Assembly (NCBI RefSeq): GCF_001186125.1
Contig: NW_014040265.1
Location: 36,164 to 70,361 of the forward strand
Reading direction: 5' to 3'
DNA: 34,198 nt
Source: Sphaeroforma arctica JP610
Taxonomy: Eukaryota; Opisthokonta; Ichthyosporea; Ichthyophonida
The position numbers and the translations under genes were made by a program. Within the stretch, counting starts at the first letter, position 1, and every line of letters begins with the position of its first letter. Under the pieces are notes generated by a model. That model ran no database searches and was not told the origin of the DNA. It saw only the letters and a list, made by a program, of their open reading frames with translations. This document shows, piece after piece, positions 1 through 11,059 of the stretch.

Positions 1-612
1 ATCGCCTTTCAGTCGTTCACAAAAAGGATTGGTTTTAGGGGTTTAAATACTCGTATATACTTTCAAAAAAACAAACGTGAAAAAGAAGGTGATTTTGGGA
101 AACGTAAAAAATGTAGGTGATTTGTTTTTGGGAATTTTTATGGTAAATCTGCCACACACAAAAACAGTGTATTTGGGACATCAAGTGGACAGCCCGAGCG
201 GCCTCTGTCGTGATTTTGGTATACTACATACTTTGCTGTGTATACTGGCCACGTCTGCGGCCAATAAAAAAAACGCTGGGGACATATGTGGCGTCCTAGC
301 CCGCCCATTGGCCTGTTGGAACAACAACCGGGTGTGTGCTGAGTAGATGTTTGAACCCTACGTGAGCTGCTGACTTAAAGAAGGATTTTTTTTAAAAGTA
401 TAAATCACTAGCCAGCCTTTAGTTTTAGTAGTTAATCCTTTGCTGTAGTAAACTGTGCACTGAGTTTACTACTGATAAAAATATTCGAGGTAGATGTTTT
501 CTACCTTGATTACCAGTGTACGAAGGACCCTGTTATAGTGTCTAGGACCTACTATAGTGGGTCGTGAATACATGACCAGCCTAGGACCCCCATGTGTGAA
601 AGTCCTGAGTTA
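1..612. other. Unassigned flank left of the LTR element
   Basis: I see no supportable gene. An 89-codon open frame at 77-346 (+) has no recognisable domain and is probably chance. A perfect 10-bp inverted repeat (445-454 with 463-472, 8-base loop) could form a hairpin; its role is unknown. The bases just before the LTR do not match those after the right LTR, so no target-site duplication is visible. Confidence 0.5.
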
Positions 613-1422
613 TGTTATAAACGCACTCTTAAGCAGTACGTAAATTATAAACGTACTCTTAATAGTACGAGGAACTTAAGTTTCCTAAATGTACTCTTAA
701 TAGTACGAGGAACTTAGTCTCCTAAATGTACTCTGAATAGTACGAGGACTTTAGTTTCCTAAAATGGTTTTTAATGGTTTTATTAATTAATACCTTTTCC
801 CTTTTACATATCAGATATTTGGACGACGCCACTAAAAGGCCTCAGTAAAATACCAAACATAAAGAGTTGGTCTAGTTCTATTAATAGAACTTCATTTACT
901 TTCCAATTTTATTTATATCTGAATACTTCGGTAGCGAGATGGCTCAACCGAATATAGGTTTCTAGGGACTATTAATGTTACCTAGTTGATCCTCCGATCA
1001 GCCAACCAGATGTGCCAGTCTGATGAAGGCTAAGTCGGTAATTCTTGATAGTGGCAAGTTACTTGTTAAGACACTAACTAAAGACATCAAGAGTATTTTT
1101 GTTTCTATTTTTTTCTTCTAAAGATAGGATTTTATGAGTCTCTCGGATTCGCCCCAGTGAAACATACCATAGTTTCTAATAGAGCGACAACGAAACACTA
1201 AATAAAATCCCTTCGGCGGAAACAGTACCGAGAGGATTATATATAGGCAATGTCTTAGCCTCACAATCCCTCAGAGTATTGCTGTTTTCACGAGGCATAC
1301 CTAACTTTACTAAAAGTCTCATTTCGTTTATTTACTTTGATATTTATACGATACTTAGAATTGCCCTACGCGTTTATTTATTCTAAGGCATTAGTATCGC
1401 CTTTATTAGACCGAATCTTACA
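613..1422 (+). repeat. 5' LTR (810 bp)
   Basis: Matches 7256-8032 along its whole length, starting TGTTATAAACG and ending CTTACA. It contains three copies of a roughly 37-38-bp unit (about 649-760), each with a GTACT...AGTAC inverted repeat; the right LTR has only two, which explains most of the length difference. A TATA-like stretch (about 1237-1246) follows an AATAAA-containing stretch (about 1200), and these could be LTR promoter and polyadenylation signals. By eye there are about 25-30 substitutions against the right LTR, many of them C/T. Confidence 0.92.
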
Positions 1423-1546
1423 CATTTAAAAGTTATCAAAGGTATTAGTAACTTATACTTAAGCGTAAAGGTAGATTAACAACCACAAAATGTTTCTTAT
1501 CCAAGCTAGTCCTTAAGAGACAAGCTAGTAGTCCTAAGTTAAGATT

Positions 1547-2506
1547 ATGACCAAGAAAGACAATACTCCTTCTAAGAAGCGTAAAGCTGAAAAGAAGAAG
1601 ATGGAGAGAGAAGCCACAAACGCTGCCGCAGCTACTGCGGCCGCATAAGCAACCGCTGCCGCTGCTGATGCGTTTAACCGCACTGTAGCCGAAGTACTTG
1701 CCTCTGACAATTCATATAAGGATGTAGCCACTTCGCTTAAGGAGACTACTCCCACTGATACAGCCCGAGGGCCAACTATTGCCTCAACTTCAAAGCTTGT
1801 ATTTACGAAGCCAAGAAGTGAGACAAGGGACACGACTCAAGACGCCCCAACCCATTCTTCTGACGAAACTCAGAAAGGAAAGTCCCCAATTATGAGGGCG
1901 TCCCCAATTATAGGGGACAAGGACAAATCTCAGAAGGAACCTATTTTAGAACCAGAAGAGGAGGCAAGCTCAAGTGGCAAACCCAAATTTACGTCCGAAA
2001 CTACTAAGCCAACGCGCATAAGTAAGTTAATTACTGAAAACGCCGATCTTAAGAATCAGTTAGCTACCATTATGAAAGACTTGACTGTCGAACATGTAGA
2101 TCAATTATATAGATCAGGAAAACATACACAGTACTTACGCGAGCATGTTTCCCCGGGCATTACTGAAGCCCTACAGAAGTGGATAGAACGTCGACAGGCA
2201 ATTACGCCCGAAGAACGTAAAGACTCAAGCGCTACGCCTGAGGCATATGAACCAGATGTGCTCAGCGTATCTATACCGTACGAGGCACTACCGTCAGAAG
2301 TTCAGGCTAATTACTCGCCTGTTCTGACACCCGGCCGTGAGTCACCCGTCCTCGAGGGTATTATAGACCCAGAGGCAGGTAGAAATACTCCAGCACTTTT
2401 ACCCAATTGGGATGACAATCGTCGGAAACCAGTTAAGACTGGGTATGTTATCCAGACGCACGAGAGACGAATGATATCGCTCCCCAGCAATGGATCTCTG
2501 CTTTAA
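1547..2506 (+). pseudogene. Gag, N-terminal part, with an in-frame stop
   Basis: A frame of 319 codons from ATG 1547 to the TAA at 2504-2506, interrupted by TAA at 1646-1648 (codon 34) inside an Ala-rich run. The start is Lys/Arg-rich (PSKKRKAEKKK, possibly nucleic-acid binding or nuclear targeting), followed by an Ala/Thr-rich stretch and a Ser/Thr/Pro/Glu-rich region. A short leucine heptad-like stretch (ITENADLKNQLATIMKDL, about 2026-2080) may be a coiled coil. There is no recognisable capsid domain, so the call rests on position between the 5' LTR and the nucleocapsid/protease part. The terminal TAA overlaps the next ORF's ATG as TAATG. An ATG at 1892 could start a product downstream of the internal stop. 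Confidence 0.7.
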
Positions 2507-3633
2507 TGCAGACATTTGACCCTACAGGTACAAGTTATTTGATCCTGCAGCGACACCAGCATGAGCTGGACACTTGTCGTGACTGGCTAGCTGTGTGTTG
2601 GTTGGTTACATCCTTGTTAAGTAAGGACATGCGTAGCCCTGGACTGAGTTCAATTTTAACTGAACCAGCTCAGAACACGCCCATTCAGAGTTATATTCTG
2701 AAGCTAGATGCTGACCTGAAACGTCCAGATATACCAAAGGACAAGGCACAGCGATGGTACGAGTTCCTGGTTATGCACGAGTTCTGTAAGAACATAGGGA
2801 ACAACGACCGTGAGAGCCTGTACACCGAGTTGTGACGTAAACACGCGACTGAGGCCCGAGACAAGGGATATGAAACAAATCTATCCCGACTTACGTGGGA
2901 ACAGCTTTATGATACTGTATCCACCCTTTTCCCCGCACATCGAGTAACATCAAAGGGAAAAGCGGCTGTTAAGAAGCCGCGAGAACACACCGATTACGGG
3001 TACGTATCCAGGCAGACCTCAAACGAGAGACCCCAACATACACGTGCTCGCGACTCCACTCTATCCACGCGACCCAATAAACGGGCACGCGCGGGAGCGA
3101 AGAACATGAAACCTCCATTTAAGGAGATCAAGAAATGTTCCGACGCACAATTAACCCCTAACGGTTATTGGAATGGCATACATGCATCCACTTGTACACA
3201 CTTTCTTACTAAGTGTGACAAGTGTGAGAAGACCAATGGCTATCACACTAAGTCTTGTGACAGAAAGCCCAACATTAAGTTGGAGTGAAGGTACTACCAG
3301 GTACAATCATTACACAGACAATACAACGACTCTTTAGATGAGCGTGTAATAATCCCTGTATATTGCAATGGAAATAAAATCCTTGCGTTGATTGATCCTG
3401 GTTCAGAAATATCATGTATATCCGATCGCTTTGCATTAATGAAAGATATCGAAGGGAGAACACAAACAACTCACCTCATGTTAGCTGATGATAAAACTGC
3501 TAAAAGTGATACCATGGCCACAGATGTTAAAATATCCCTGGCCAATGATAGGAATATCACTACCCAAGCTGTGATAGTTAAGATGTCACAGAAGTACGAC
3601 ATTATAGTTGGAATGAGTGATTTACTCACTTAG
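2506..3633 (+). pseudogene. Gag C-terminal part, nucleocapsid knuckle and retropepsin-like protease
   Basis: A single frame (-1 relative to the upstream gag frame) runs from ATG 2506 to TAG 3631-3633, broken by TGA at 2833-2835 and 3286-3288. The first ~110 codons resemble a capsid-like helical segment. A basic Arg/Lys-rich stretch (about 2950-3105) leads into a variant zinc knuckle CX2CX6HX3C (3214-3258), unlike the standard CX2CX4HX4C. Downstream is an aspartic-protease-like segment with ALIDPGSEISCI (catalytic-type Asp at 3394; Pro replaces the usual Thr/Ser) and later IIVGM. Frames then step -1 into pol within 3619-3633. The stops, if real, block gag-protease expression; both TGA codons could have come from CGA by a C-to-T change, which is inference. 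Confidence 0.8.
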
Positions 3634-6600
3634 GTATAACCGTAACTGATCTACCAACTAACATAGATCCATTAAAGGGTCAATCAGACGATAACTGTCT
3701 GAATCCATATAAGCCCCCGTCCGACACAGTCAAGGCATTAATACCTGACTTTGCGAGAAAAAAAATCATGGATCTGATTCTAGTTAATAAGAAGAGAAAG
3801 ATCACAGTTTGGGCCAAATTCCGCTTTAACGACGGATATGTCAGCCTTGACTTAACCAAGGTGGACTTTACACAGTTAAAGTGTCCCTCAAGGATCTATG
3901 TATCCTGGAGACACGAGGCTGTGGTAAAAGAACAAGTTGAGAAATGGCTAGCAGATGGTGTGATAGAAATTAACTATCAACAAACGCCAGTTAACTTGGG
4001 ACTGCTAGCCGTAGACCGACATAACTCTGACGGATCGTTTAAGAAAGTCAGAGTATGTTTAGATATGAGTCCAATAAACAAATTATTACCGACTCATAGC
4101 TTTCACTTACCTCGTATTAACGAGCTACTGCGAAGGATGGAAGGTGCTGCAGTATTTACAACTATAGACCTTACACAAGGATACCATCAAATGCAGGTAT
4201 ACGAACCACACCGTAAATAATTTAGCTTTACGTGGAAAGGTAAACAATACCGGTTCAGAGGTGCACATTTCGGGTTACACTCTTTACCAGCATTCTTCTA
4301 ACAAGTAGTGGAAGAATTTTTTGCAGACATGCCTAACGTGCAAGTCTATATAGATGACATAGTCATCTTTTCTAAGACTAAGGGCGAACACGCCGCATTA
4401 GTCAGACGAGTCCTTAAGAGACTCAACGAGCAACACTTCAAGATTAACGAGAAGAAATGCCACTTTGCAATGAGCGAAATACAGCTCTTAGGCTACCATA
4501 TATCTGGGGAAGGTATTAAAATCGACCCCGGTAAGGTAGCACACCTGTTAGATTGGCGAACACCAACTACAGGAAGAGATGTTAACAGCATATGTGGGTT
4601 TGTAAACTTCTTTTCAGATGGAGTACCACACTTAGCTGACTACCTTAAACCTTTTGGACACTTAAGATGTCATAAAGGCAAACTAGGAGACTTGTGGACT
4701 AAAGAGTGTGATGACGCATTTAAAGCGCTCAAACACGCAGTCCAACAAGCCCCAGTTGTACAAGGACCAGTCGATGGCGTGCCGTTTGAAATAGCAACGG
4801 ACGCCTCCGACTTAGCCTTAGGAGGAGTATTATATCAGGTTATAGATGACAAACCTAGATATATACAATTCTTTAGTCGAGCAATGAATGCTTCACAGTT
4901 GAATTATCCAACTGTTAAACAATAGCTATTAGCCATAGTGGCAGCTCTAACACACTTCCGAGATTACTTATACGGAACAGCATTTACGCTGATGTGTCAT
5001 CAGAGATCTCTTCAATATATGAAAGAGATGAAACCCGACTCACAATTACTGAGTCGCTGGCATGATACAATATCAAAGTTTCATTTTGATATAAAACATC
5101 TGCCAGGAATACATAACCATTTACTGGATATGTTATCACGCTTCGTACCGGACTTTAATAAATCCGTACGTGAGTTACTAGCCACTGACTGGAAGTGTAA
5201 TCCCAGGTGGTTTGAACTGGCTCAAAAGATATTTGGGCCACATACCATAGATATGTTTGCTGCACATCATAATGCACAACTATCGAATTACAGGACTTTA
5301 AATCATCCTTTGGGAGACGCCTTTGAAATAGACCTCTCCAAACTTAATGCGTGGGCTAATCCACCTTGGCAGTTAATTACCCAGCTATTAAATTATGTTC
5401 ATATACATAAAGCTACCATCACGTTGTGTTGCCCATTACGGAGTAAGGATCCATGGCTCAATAAATTGATATGCATATACAATGCGAGCCAATATATTTC
5501 GATAGGAAAGTAGATACTTTCCTATATCAGGGTACCCGAGCCGTCCAGAAGACGCCCCGGAGACATACTATTATGTCGTATAGGTCCCATTGGAACAACC
5601 AAATGGGCCCCTTCTGAGACCTTCCTTAACAAGATCAAAGAATCAGAGATTCCACTCTCTACCCAATTGAACGTTAAGCAGTTCAAAGGCAACACAGCAT
5701 TTAACGTCTGTGCACAAGAAATACAATCTACTAATGACACTGTTAAGAAGCGTCAGTCTCTAGCTAGGACTCTGTTTAATAACATAAAGTCCAAGCCCGC
5801 GGTCTTTCAAACCTTATTTTTAAAGGGATTAATGAAAGACAATCCTGAAGCGTACACACATATAATGCGACTATTTAATAAGTCAGGTGTATCTAACGCA
5901 CATGAGCGCATTTATGACGCTCATGTAAAAGCAGGACAGGAGTCTGAAAACACTACAGACTTAGAGACCACGCAAGTGGATTCTCAACACCCTACCTTTA
6001 TTCTGGAGGAGCAGAATGATAAAAACATTATTGCTTTGCTGACGCAAAATTATAAGCTGAAGCACCAGAACGTAGTAGACGCACTTAAAGATGCTAAGCG
6101 ACATGGGATCGCGCACCCTAAACTGGCAACTTTAGTTGACAGAGTATATCAGTCATGTACAGACTGTGATCTCAATCAGATCAAGCGCTATGGGTTCGCA
6201 CCGCTTAAGAGTGTGACTGAAGATGTTGCATGGCGCAGGGTCATCATTGATCTGATTGACCTGCCCACGTCCGAGCACACAGGCGACCGTTACATATGCC
6301 ACTTCTTTGATGTGGCGTCACGGTTTAACTTGCTCTATCCATTAAAGGATAAGAATACGCAGACCGTGGCAGAATTATGTTGCCAAGTCTTTGCTGACCA
6401 CGGGTGGCCAGGTATTATGTGCACTGATAACGGTAGTGAGTTCTGCGATGACGTAATGGAATCGCTAGTACTCGTATCAGGCATATGCCATAAGAGAGGT
6501 GTGCCATAAAAGCCGCAAACGCAAGGCGCGAATGAAGCGCGCCATAGACGACTTAAGTTCTTCTTGCGTACTGCATTAACGGATGATGCAGATGATTGGC

Positions 6601-7163
6601 CGTACCACCTTAAGTGGGTACAAACACAGATGAACGAGTGTGCTGATCCGGTTACAGGAACAAAACCCGCTCACTATTTTCGTGGCAGATATAGTGAGCT
6701 ACAAATACCCTTTAACAAGGACGAACCTGAACACCATGAGTTACCATGGTTAGAGAAGGTCCAACGTATTTATAACGTTGCATATCCTTGCTTGCGAGAA
6801 ATACGCAATATAGCCTTATTTAAAAAGCAAAAGCATTGGAACACTACCAAAAAGATAGCAGAGTATCAGGTTGGTGACAGAGTTAACATCCGTCAACGTA
6901 ATTCCGATGCTACTGTATTGACATCTAAATGGATAGGTCCATATATAATCTCTGTAGCAGACACTAAAAGTGGAACGTACGAGGTAAATAACCCCGATGG
7001 TTCTAGTGCGCTTAATATAGGCACAAGTCGTATTCCGACTACCGATATTATACTCGCAAGAAGACATGACTCTAATGCCCCTCTTGATCGTTCTGAATTT
7101 GAAGCCAAAAAAAATGGAGAACGGATATGGGAGGTTATACATACTATCGTACACGCTTTTTGA
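3621..7163 (+). pseudogene. Pol polyprotein: RT, RNase H, methylase-like insert, integrase
   Basis: One reading frame of about 1180 codons contains no indel but has five in-frame stops: TAA 4218, TAA 4299, TAG 4923, TAG 5511 and TAA 6507. The reverse transcriptase has TTIDLTQGYHQ and the YIDD active site (4347-4358). RNase H begins near ATDASDLALGG. Then comes a DNA-adenine-methylase-like segment (about 5184-5513) with IDMFA and NPPW (5358-5369). The integrase has a His/Cys zinc-binding region (HX3H...CX2C, to about 6170), catalytic Asp at 6249 and 6426 and Glu at 6534 (DD35E spacing), and a GPY/F-type C-terminal motif (KWIGPY, about 6926). The frame ends at TGA 7161-7163, 92 bp before the right LTR. 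Expression presumably relied on frameshifting from the protease frame. As read with the standard code it is inactive. Confidence 0.93.
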
Positions 7164-7255
7164 CCCATAATCAGCTTGAGTGAGCAACTTGCTTCCCATG
7201 AGTTTCAAAGCTGGGTGAGGGCTGTGAATAAGCCGGGCCTCCACATTAGACTCTA

Positions 7256-8032
7256 TGTTATAAACGTACTCTTAAGCAGTATGTAAATTATAAACGTACT
7301 TTTAATAGTACGAGGAACTTAAGTTTCCTAAATGTACTCTTAATAGTACGAGGAACTTAAGTTTCCTAAAATGGTTTTTAATGGTTTTAATAATTAATAC
7401 CTTTTCCATTTTACATATCAGATATTTGGACGAGGCCATTAAAAGGCCTAAGTAAAATACCAAACATAAAGAGTTGGCCTAGTTCTATTAATAGAACTTT
7501 ATTTACTTTCCAATTTTATTTATATCTGAATATTTCGGTAGCGAGATGGCTCAACCGAATATAGGTTTCTAGGGACTATTAACGTTACCTAGTTGATCCT
7601 CCGATCAGCCAACCAGATGTGCCAGTCTGATGAAGGCTAAGTCGGTAATTCTTGATAGTGGCAAGTTATTGGTTAAGACAATAACTAAGGGCATCAAGAG
7701 TATTTTTCTTCTTCTTTTCTTCTTCTTCTAAAGATAGGATATTTATGAGTCTCTCGGATTCGCCCCCGTGAAACATACCATAGTTTCTAATAGAGCGACA
7801 ACGAAACACTAAATAAAATCCCTTCGGCGGAAACAGTACTGAGAGGATTATATATAGGCAATGTCTCAGCTTCACAATCCCTCAGAGCATTTCTGTTTTC
7901 ACGAGGCATACCTAACTTTACTAAAAGTCTCATTTCGTTTATTTACTTTGATATTTACACGATACTTAGAATTGCCTACGCGTTTATTTATTCTAAGGCA
8001 TTAGTATCGCTTTTATTAGACCGAATCTTACA
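7256..8032 (+). repeat. 3' LTR (777 bp)
   Basis: Direct repeat of 613-1422 with the same TG...CA ends. It has two rather than three copies of the 37-38-bp hairpin-containing unit (7292-7367) and a different pyrimidine tract near 7705-7730. Roughly 96% identity to the 5' LTR by eye implies that the insertion is not recent. Confidence 0.92.
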
Positions 8033-10900
8033 ACAGATGGATGTTTATTCTTTGATTCCAGGAGGGACCCTGCCAGATGTCGTGGCCAAAAGCCCGGCGA
8101 CAAGGTGCCCATCTTATGAAGGTGCAGGTGCAAGTTGATCAAGTCACAATAATAAAAGCGCAAATTTCATAGCCGGTTTTCAAAATTGATTTGTTCCTAA
8201 TAGATTGCAATTTTTTTATTTACTTTTTGAAATTGAAAACAATGTTCTGGTAATGAACATTACCCTAATCTACTATGCAAAAGAATGGAATTCAACCGCA
8301 TTGATTGACAATATACCTGCACGATAGTGTCCGAGAACCAATAAAAAACTTCGTTACCTACAGCATAATGGCATGTTATCATCACTTCAATAACTCCTCA
8401 AAGAATAGTGATGCAAATCCAGATAGTCGATGCAAGGAATCGATCACTTTACTACATACTGATACTCACAAGAATACATACGCGACGTAAGGAACCTACC
8501 TTATATGAACTGGATGAATCTTCATTTGACATATAAAAGGATATTCGATTTTATACTTCAGGGACAGGGATTCGTGACTTGCTTCTGTCGGCGTACTTCT
8601 CATGAAATCCATCGATTTCTATAGTATTTCTTTTAGGAAGGAGAATATCGATCATTTGTTTAAAGTTAACTAAGGTAACAGCTATCACATTGTAATTCAA
8701 ATGACGAGTTTTACAATATATCCGCAGCCGATCGATTATTCGATCCTATACGTATGCTGCGCGATATTGAATATCCAAACAACTAGATGATTACTTCCCG
8801 GTGCACTTACTTCATCTCAAGACGAAGGTAAAACCATTAATTTCACCTTCACAGCCAGCCAAATTATCAAACAAAGAAGAAGAGAAACATTGTGTCAAAA
8901 GTATGATGCCCAAGGGTATACAAGCACACAACCTTGGTAATCGGCTGACCTCTACGGTCCAGACAATTGCACAGCTCTTTGGGACAAACCAGCATAGAAC
9001 AGTGTGATATTTGCAATCAAAGCAATAGTTGTGTTTTAAGATGGAATTCGCATGATACAAAATCATAGATATGTGAGCAAGAATGTCGCATTTAAGGCAT
9101 TCTTTGTGGGTCACAAAGGTACAGTGACACCAGTGGCATTCTTATTGTTAACTAACTACCTTCGTCTCCGTATAACACCTGAGCAACGTATCGAATACCA
9201 CAATAAGTTGCAGCATGCTGTACTTTATCATGGATCTGTATTTATAATAGAGTGGATGAAACATTAACGTCCCTTGAGTGTAGCTGCCGGATAGGCGGAC
9301 GTGCAAACAGGGGTCTGGCTATTACTACAACATCTTAGAGAACCAGATACCTACAGCAAAAGGCATAGTGGCAGAAACTGTACCATCTACAACTGATCAC
9401 TATCTTATGTTATTTCAAAAACAAAAGATACATGCTCAATACACGGACCAAAGTTTACATACTCCATAGCTGTTACCGAGGAAAGAAAGACGGAGAGGTG
9501 GTTAACAATGGCGTGACAAAGATCATGTGCGTCCAGCGCGCTATCAAATCAACAGAGATACGTCTTAGTGTGGTGATGCGCACATAGGTATGACAACTGT
9601 CTTGCGGAAGGTAACATATAGGCCTACTTTAGTCCCTACGGTTGCTATGCCCACTGCATCGACCCACATCATATGCTTTCGATGTGAGCAATCACAGATT
9701 CATCAAAATGTTCCATAGCAACGGACAGGGAAAACCCATAGTCCAAAAAAAAATTCTAATAACAATTCAGGAACTACCTTGTATGGTTGCACTTTGTGCT
9801 AATACGCATCTCCACTAACATGCGTCGACTTTACACGAAACGCTTGTGCTTCTGATGAATAGTCTGGATTTCCTCAACAACTTAATCAGCTCTCGGGAGT
9901 GAGCTAACTTTGATGTTTTTATTATTTAAATCTGAGTAGGTTGCTTGCTGTGAAATCAGATTTAATATCTGCAGTCTGCCATACATCTAGATTTACAAGA
10001 ACACCTTATGACCATCAAATATCGAGATGGAGCAACGCATTAGCAAGCTGGTGCCGTTTCTCGTTTAGCACATTTTCAGAATCGACAACACATATATACT
10101 AAAGTATCCTCTTTAGGAGTTGATGTTCACAAGCATTCGTGCACGCAACTTCTCATGTAAGTCCGTAATCAGCAATAAGCAAAGCAGATACAGTTGTTCC
10201 ACATACAGCTCGATACATAATTTACATACAATCTTACAGGGAGCTTTGATAGACACCTCACCAAATGCACTGAATTTATCCAAAACTATAATAACTCGTT
10301 TCTTTCAAAACATGTCCAGCAGCTTTTTGATTATCAGTTTATCAGTTCCACAAACACGTAAAATTACAATTTCTAGCCTTGCTCTGCTACATTAATGAAT
10401 TTGTTGTTGTTCGATCACGTAACAGTCAATTCCCAAAGAAATTATATATATCGGATGCCTGGATCGTCTCGGAGGTTGCCACCAAAACCCTCCGCTGGCG
10501 TAAAAATAATATCGCCTGAGAGACTACAATAGTAGACGTATTTCTATATACGTTAATAACGTTTTACGTCGTCAGCCCGAGAATAATTTGGTACTTGTTC
10601 TCAAATTAATATAAGTATAAGTGGGTCAGCCCGAGAGAACGTAAGAGTAATTTGAGACTTCTTCTCAGATTATTTTATTTATAGAATACGGGCCACCGGC
10701 TAGCCGAGAGCCGAGGTCCGAGACTGAGTGTAGTAACAGAGAATATGATATATTTATTTCTAGAAAATATATCCGAGTGCTAAAGTGTTCTGCATAAGGT
10801 TTCTCGTACTGATCATATGAGATTTTACCCTGGCCTACCCAAGTGGTTGAACACTAGTATAAACACCATCAGTATATAACTGAGGGTGAGATCATAAATA
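8033..10900. other. Unassigned, AT-rich, no intact gene
   Basis: No supportable gene. A minus-strand open stretch (about 9145-8812) is rich in paired Cys (two CX2C pairs 9 residues apart, then CX2C-X5-C), which could be a remnant of a zinc-binding domain such as a transposase C-terminus. The same frame upstream is stopped by TAA twice (around 9147-9155). At 10570-10670 a GTCAGCCCGAGA motif occurs twice about 54 bp apart, each followed by a TTCTCA-A/G-ATTA stretch; this may be part of an old LTR or other repeat. Confidence 0.4.
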
Positions 10901-11059
10901 AATTCATTCGAATGCACCATACTTTAGATACACTACACTTTACTATTAGCCCCCCACACAGCACGCTAACAACTCACTTCTCCATTTATTCACATGCTTT
11001 GCCAACACTTCCGTCCAATAATTCCGCAAGAAATAATTCAGCAAGAGAGCTATCCTATG

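Larger units (their letters stand above)
613..8032 (+). mobile_element. Ty3/gypsy-type LTR retrotransposon, defective copy
   Basis: The element is 7.4 kb and bounded by two long direct repeats that begin TG and end CA. Inside, on the plus strand, are gag (1547 on), a nucleocapsid knuckle and retropepsin-like protease (to 3633), and pol (3621-7163) in the order reverse transcriptase, RNase H, integrase, which is the Ty3/gypsy order. A DNA-adenine-methylase-like segment sits between RNase H and integrase. The three coding parts lie in frames that step -1 each time. Eight in-frame stops break them when read with the standard code. The 5-base flanks (agtta at 608-612, acaga at 8033-8037) do not match, so there is no visible target-site duplication. 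I found no convincing TGG-type primer binding site after 1422 and no clear polypurine tract before 7256. Confidence 0.93.

Noticed and set aside
77-346. 89-codon open frame at the left edge
   Set aside because: No recognisable domain, biased by A-rich sequence, no supporting neighbour.
1534-1833. Ala/Ser/Val-rich minus-strand open frame
   Set aside because: Antisense shadow of the Ala-rich gag start.
1646-6509. A nuclear genetic code with TAA/TAG as Gln for the whole organism
   Set aside because: The 26 transporter exons contain no internal TAA or TAG and the gene ends in TAA right at the expected C-terminus.
6816-7244. Minus-strand open frames opposite the pol C-terminus
   Set aside because: Shadows of the integrase coding strand.
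608-8037. Target-site duplication flanking the LTR element
   Set aside because: The five bases on each side differ (agtta and acaga); no shifted match was found.
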